From NCBI RefSeq assembly GCF_024449025.1, contig NZ_JAHLKM010000004.1, positions 112,523 through 176,522 on the forward strand: a stretch of DNA of 64,000 bases, written 5' to 3'. The stretch comes from Natronomonas aquatica (lineage in GTDB: Archaea; Halobacteriota; Halobacteria; Halobacteriales; Haloarculaceae). Position numbers and translations under genes: made by a program. A model generated the notes under the pieces. The model was not told the origin of the DNA and did not search any database. It saw only the letters and a program-made list of their open reading frames with translations. Positions 60,519-64,000 of the stretch are shown here, piece after piece (the first letter of the stretch is position 1; every line of letters starts with the position of its first letter).

Positions 60519-62186
60519 ATGCTCCACGCGAACGGACCGCTTCTCACCGTCGACGTCGGCGAGCGGACCTCGACGCGAACCGAGATCGACGGCCTCCTCG
60601 AGGAGTTCGTCGGCGGGCGGGCGCTCGCGACCGCGCTGGCCCACGACCGGATCCCCTTCGACGCGGACCCGCTCGGGCCGGAGAACCGGGCGTACCTCTC
60701 GACGGGGCCGCTCCAGCAGAGTCAGATGTCTTTCACCGGGCGGATGAACATGACCGGGCTCTCGCCGCTGACCGACGGGCTGGTCTCGACGAACGCCGGT
60801 GGATACCTCTCGCGGAACTTCACGAAAAGCGGGATTTCGGTCCTCGAACTCGTCGGCGAGAGCGACGAACCGCTCTTGATCCACGTCACCGACGACGGCG
60901 TCGAGTTCGAGGAAGTGCCGGACCTTTCGGGCGCGCTCGTCCCGGAGGTCTCCGAGTACGTCGCCGAGACGCGCGATCTCGGCCCGGAGAACTGCATCAC
61001 GATCGGGCCCGCGGGGGAGAACCTCGTCCGGTTCGCCTCGGTGATGACCTTCGACTCGCGGGCGTTCGGCCGCGGTGGCCTCGGGGCGGTGCTGGGCTCA
61101 AAGAACGTCAAAGGCGTCACGTTCTCGGGGAGCGCCGAACTGCCGGTCGAGATTCCTGATCCCCCGGAGATGGACATCCACCGGGAGGCGGCGACCTCCG
61201 ACGACATCAGAAGACGCCAGGGGACGACGGCCGGGACGGTGGTTCGAAGCGAGGTCTTCTCGCTGCCGACCCGGTATTTCAGCGAACAGAGCTTCGAGGA
61301 GGTCGAGTCGATCGGCGGCGACGCGGTCGAGGAAAAAAAGTACAAGAAGGGCTCGTGTTCGGCCTGCGCCTACGCCTGCAAGCTCCCGCTTCGGGACGAG
61401 GAAAGCGGCGTCGAAACCGAGGGCCCGGAGTTCGAGACGCTGTACTCGTTCGGCTCGAACCAGGGCGTCGGCGACCTCGTCGAGATCATGCGGGCCAACG
61501 AGCTCTGTGACACGCTGGGGATGGATACGATCTCCGCGGGCGTGACCGTCGCCGCCTACCTGGCGAGCGAAGACGAGTTCGGGAACGCCGAACTCGCCCA
61601 AGAGATCACCGAGAAGATCGCCTACCGAGAGGGGATCGGCGACATCCTCGGCGAGGGCGTCGCCCGCTGTCACGACGAGTTAGGTGTCGAGGACTGGACG
61701 GTCAAAGGACTGGAGTTCGCGGCCCACGACGGGCGCGTCCTCCACGGCCAGGGCCTTTCGTACGCCGTCGCCAACCGCGGTGCCGATCACATGTACTCGG
61801 TCTTTCTCAGACTCGAGTACAACGGCGACGTCGAGACACAGGGCACGCTGGGGAAAGCCGAGACGCTGATCGAGATGGAAAACCACGCCGCCTTCCGCGA
61901 TTCGGGCGTCGTCTGTGCGTTCGGCGACGGCTACGTCACCGACGAGCGCCTCGAATCCCTCTTCGAGGCCGACTACGAGGACCTGCTGTCGGTCGGAGCC
62001 GAGACCGTGGCCCGCGAGCGACACTTCAACAACGAACGCGGGTTCGACGTCGGCGACGATCGGCTCCCCTACGAGCTTCCGGATCTGGAGGCGGCCATCC
62101 AGGAATACTACGACGCCCGCGGCTGGAACGACGACGGGACCGTTCCCGAGGGGGTCGTCGAACCGGCCGGAAACCCGGCGGACTGA
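60519..62186 (+). CDS. aor: Aldehyde ferredoxin oxidoreductase (tungsten-type)
   Basis: A 555-residue AOR-family enzyme that oxidises aldehydes to acids and reduces ferredoxin, with a tungsten or molybdenum bispterin and a [4Fe-4S] cluster. The cluster ligands are in SCSACAYACK (C-x2-C-x3-C) plus C in ANELCDTLGMDTIS. The pterin-binding segments FGRGGLGAVLGSKNVK and the N-terminal NRAYLSTGPL are typical. The 129-residue ferredoxin encoded at 9.8 kb is a possible partner. The AUG at 60519 is preferred; divergent from pyruvate kinase. Confidence 0.92.
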   Translation: MLHANGPLLTVDVGERTSTRTEIDGLLEEFVGGRALATALAHDRIPFDADPLGPENRAYLSTGPLQQSQMSFTGRMNMTGLSPLTDGLVSTNAGGYLSRNFTKSGISVLELVGESDEPLLIHVTDDGVEFEEVPDLSGALVPEVSEYVAETRDLGPENCITIGPAGENLVRFASVMTFDSRAFGRGGLGAVLGSKNVKGVTFSGSAELPVEIPDPPEMDIHREAATSDDIRRRQGTTAGTVVRSEVFSLPTRYFSEQSFEEVESIGGDAVEEKKYKKGSCSACAYACKLPLRDEESGVETEGPEFETLYSFGSNQGVGDLVEIMRANELCDTLGMDTISAGVTVAAYLASEDEFGNAELAQEITEKIAYREGIGDILGEGVARCHDELGVEDWTVKGLEFAAHDGRVLHGQGLSYAVANRGADHMYSVFLRLEYNGDVETQGTLGKAETLIEMENHAAFRDSGVVCAFGDGYVTDERLESLFEADYEDLLSVGAETVARERHFNNERGFDVGDDRLPYELPDLEAAIQEYYDARGWNDDGTVPEGVVEPAGNPAD

Positions 62187-62208
62187 TCTCTGAGTCCCCG
62201 CAATCGCG

Positions 62209-63426
62209 TTATTTTTCGTATCGCGTGACCGGCCCGAGTTCCTCGGTGTGGACGTCCGAGAAGGAGTCGCGCGCGATCGTCCGGAGGTGGACCTCGTCGG
62301 CGCCGTCGACGAGCCGGAACTGCCGGACGCTCTCGTAGAAATCGGAGATCGGGAGGTCCTTCGCGATGCCGTTGCCGCCACAGAACTGCAGCGCCGTGTC
62401 GATTGCGTCCTGCGTCGCGTTCGCGGTGAACACCTTCGCCATCGAGACGGGGATCCGCGCCTCGCCGCCGGCGGCGATCTCGTCGGCGGCCTGTCTGACG
62501 AGCGCCCGGGCGGCCGCCAGTTCGGTCTCGTGTTCGGCGATCTCGTGGCGTGGGGCCTGCTTGTCCGCGATCGTCTCGCCGAACGCCTCGCGTTCGGCCA
62601 TGTACGCCTTCCCGATCTCCAGGGAACGTTCGGCCATCCCGGAGTACCGCATACAGTGGGTCAACCGCGCGGGGCCGAGCCGTTCCTGGACGTGGGTGAA
62701 CCCTTCGCCCTCCTCGCCGAGGAGGTGTTCTTCGGGCACGCGGACCTCGTTGTACTTGATCTCGGCGTGGCCGTGGCTCTCGATGTCGGGGCCGACGTGG
62801 GGGATGTTCCGGACGATCTCGACGCCGTCGGCGTCCGAAGGCACGATGAACACCGAACAGCCCTCGTAGGGGTGGACCTCCTGATCCGTCCGCGCGAAGA
62901 CCAGAAGGATGTCGGCGCCGATCCCGTTCGTCGTCCACCACTTGTGGCCGTCGATGACCCACTCGTCGCCGTCCTTCTCGGCGGTCGTTTTGAGCATCTT
63001 CGGGTCCGAGCCGCCGCCCTGCATCGGCTCGGTCATCGAAAAGCCGGAGGAGATATCGCCGTCGACGAGGGGTTTCAGATACTCTTCCTTCTGGAGTTCC
63101 GAGCCGTGAAGCTCGAGCAGGTGCATGTTCCCCTCGTCGGGGGCGGCGATACGCATCGCCTGGGCGCCGAGGATGCTCCGTCCGGCCTCCTCGAAGGTCG
63201 GCAGCGCGTCCCGGAAGTCATAGCCCATCCCGCCGTACTCCTCGTCGATCTGTGGGGCGTAGACGCCGTACTCCCGTGCGGCGTCCCTGAGCTCCTCGAG
63301 GGTGCTCTCGGAAGCGGCCATCCCACCTTTGAGTTCCCGCTCTTTCGGGAGGACGACCTCCTCCATCAGCTCGTGGGCGCGCTCGGCCAACGCCTCGGCC
63401 TCCGCCGAGTCGGTAAACGAAACCAT
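62209..63426 (-). CDS. Acyl-CoA dehydrogenase
   Basis: A 405-residue FAD acyl-CoA dehydrogenase. FSMTEPMQGGGSDP, IDGHKWWTTNG and the C-terminal CGGNGIAKDLPISDFYESVRQFRLVDGA-type segment (two halves around the FAD) are clear. In catalytic-base terms a Glu in the 'GADEVH' neighbourhood is consistent with the isovaleryl/long-chain subgroup. It is monocistronic and convergent with the AOR gene. It would work with enoyl-CoA hydratase (45.3 kb) in acyl-CoA oxidation. Confidence 0.92.
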   Translation of the reverse strand: MVSFTDSAEAEALAERAHELMEEVVLPKERELKGGMAASESTLEELRDAAREYGVYAPQIDEEYGGMGYDFRDALPTFEEAGRSILGAQAMRIAAPDEGNMHLLELHGSELQKEEYLKPLVDGDISSGFSMTEPMQGGGSDPKMLKTTAEKDGDEWVIDGHKWWTTNGIGADILLVFARTDQEVHPYEGCSVFIVPSDADGVEIVRNIPHVGPDIESHGHAEIKYNEVRVPEEHLLGEEGEGFTHVQERLGPARLTHCMRYSGMAERSLEIGKAYMAEREAFGETIADKQAPRHEIAEHETELAAARALVRQAADEIAAGGEARIPVSMAKVFTANATQDAIDTALQFCGGNGIAKDLPISDFYESVRQFRLVDGADEVHLRTIARDSFSDVHTEELGPVTRYEK

Positions 63427-63580
63427 ACGCGGGATACCGGTCTCGCGGTAATAAACGTGTGGCACCCGTCTCACAATGTTAGCCTCCGGCGAGAATACGC
63501 ATGCAACGTTGCCGCCGGGAGCCGAAACGCGGCGGCCGGGACACGGAACGGAATCGGGCCGGGGCTGGAGACGTCTCGTA

Positions 63581-64000
63581 TCAGTCGTCGGCGGTGACCG
63601 GTTCCTCGGTCTCGCCTTGGATGTAGTACTCGTCCAGAAGCTCCTCATCGATCCGGTTGAGCGCTTCGCGGGGCAGTCCGCTCAGCAGTTCCCAGACGAT
63701 ATCGAGCGTCTCCCCGACGTCGCGGTTCGTGTCGTAACCCTGCTCGACGAACTCCTCCTCGAAGGCGTCGGCGAAGTCGAGATACTTGTTGTCGAGTTCC
63801 GAAAGCGCCTCCCGACCGACGATGTTCACCAGATCGCGGAGGTCCTCGCCTTCGGCGTAGGCCGCGTACGCCTGATCGGACACGTCGGCGTGGTCCTCGC
63901 GGGTGAACCCCTCGCCGATCCCGTCGTCCATCAGCCGCGAGAGGCTCGGCAGGACGTTGACCGGCGGCTCGATGCCCTGGCTGTTGAGGTCCCGATCGAT
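63581..64000 (-). CDS. atpB: A-type ATP synthase subunit B, C-terminal part
   Basis: The frame is open to the window edge, so the N-terminal two thirds are outside. The visible 139 residues include [20 protein letters not shown] at the edge, [18 protein letters not shown], the [22 protein letters not shown] helix and a C-terminal acidic tail ([11 protein letters not shown]). This matches the C-terminus of the non-catalytic B subunit of archaeal ATP synthase. The rest of the atp operon should lie to the right. Confidence 0.93.
   Translation of the reverse strand: MDRDLNSQGIEPPVNVLPSLSRLMDDGIGEGFTREDHADVSDQAYAAYAEGEDLRDLVNIVGREALSELDNKYLDFADAFEEEFVEQGYDTNRDVGETLDIVWELLSGLPREALNRIDEELLDEYYIQGETEEPVTADD

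Noticed and set aside
1..64000. tRNA, rRNA, CRISPR arrays, riboswitches
   Set aside because: I looked for T-arm sequences, repeat-spacer patterns and a thiamine-type aptamer near thi4 and saw none. A dedicated covariance-model search would be needed to exclude them.

Overview
The window is chromosomal DNA of a halophilic archaeon (class Halobacteria). The support is high G+C, acidic proteins, leaderless-style promoters, Tat-exported lipoproteins, and haloarchaea-typical genes: an RPA/RPA-associated pair, Thi4 thiazole synthase, Tfx regulator, Bat-type HTH regulators, preflagellin peptidase, halocyanin-like protein, A-type ATP synthase. I cannot name the genus from sequence alone. I found no tRNA, rRNA, CRISPR array or intact transposon.

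Layout. 0-22 kb is mostly housekeeping: partial methyltransferase, XacD-like sugar-acid dehydratase, thi4, a radical SAM protein, TRAM and Tfx genes, the RPA3/RPAP3 operon, archaellin/pilin peptidase, ferredoxin, hisA, dsbB, a serine-for-cysteine thiolase with an OB-fold partner, a disulfide reductase, an allantoinase-like amidohydrolase, a multi-PAS histidine kinase, a 2-hydroxyacid dehydrogenase and an Fe-ADH.

22.5-40.5 kb is the most distinctive region: a respiratory nitrogen-oxide island. It holds nirK, a blue-copper protein, Sco, TlpA-like and CcdA proteins, heme O synthase, a CuA-bearing heme-copper reductase whose subunit I lacks the active-site tyrosine (NO-reductase-like rather than O2-reducing), a second heme-copper-like membrane protein, a CcoI-type copper ATPase, a CGCGG-type RiPP precursor candidate, three DUF2249 proteins, three cupins and two Bat-type HTH regulators. 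About eleven copies of a 12-bp palindrome (consensus CGAA-N4-TTCG, usually CGAACRTGTTCG) lie in its promoters, nearly all 37-43 bp before a start codon. This indicates one co-regulated set, probably controlled by one or both regulators.

40.5-64 kb returns to metabolism: SRPBCC protein, Zn-ADH, AbgA-like peptidase, TauE/SafE-like membrane protein, double-VOC protein, enoyl-CoA hydratase, hydroxyisobutyrate-type dehydrogenase, stand-alone ilvC, HAD hydrolase, aminotransferase, UbiB kinase, Hsp20, pyruvate kinase, tungsten aldehyde oxidoreductase, acyl-CoA dehydrogenase and the 3' part of atpB. Within it, 46.1-48.9 kb looks acquired or disturbed: a low-G+C metzincin-like lipoprotein and a lipoprotein whose 5' end abuts an IS200/IS605-type terminal palindrome. 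At 53.1 kb lies a lipoprotein with two tandem HiPIP-like [4Fe-4S] domains behind two perfect palindromes.
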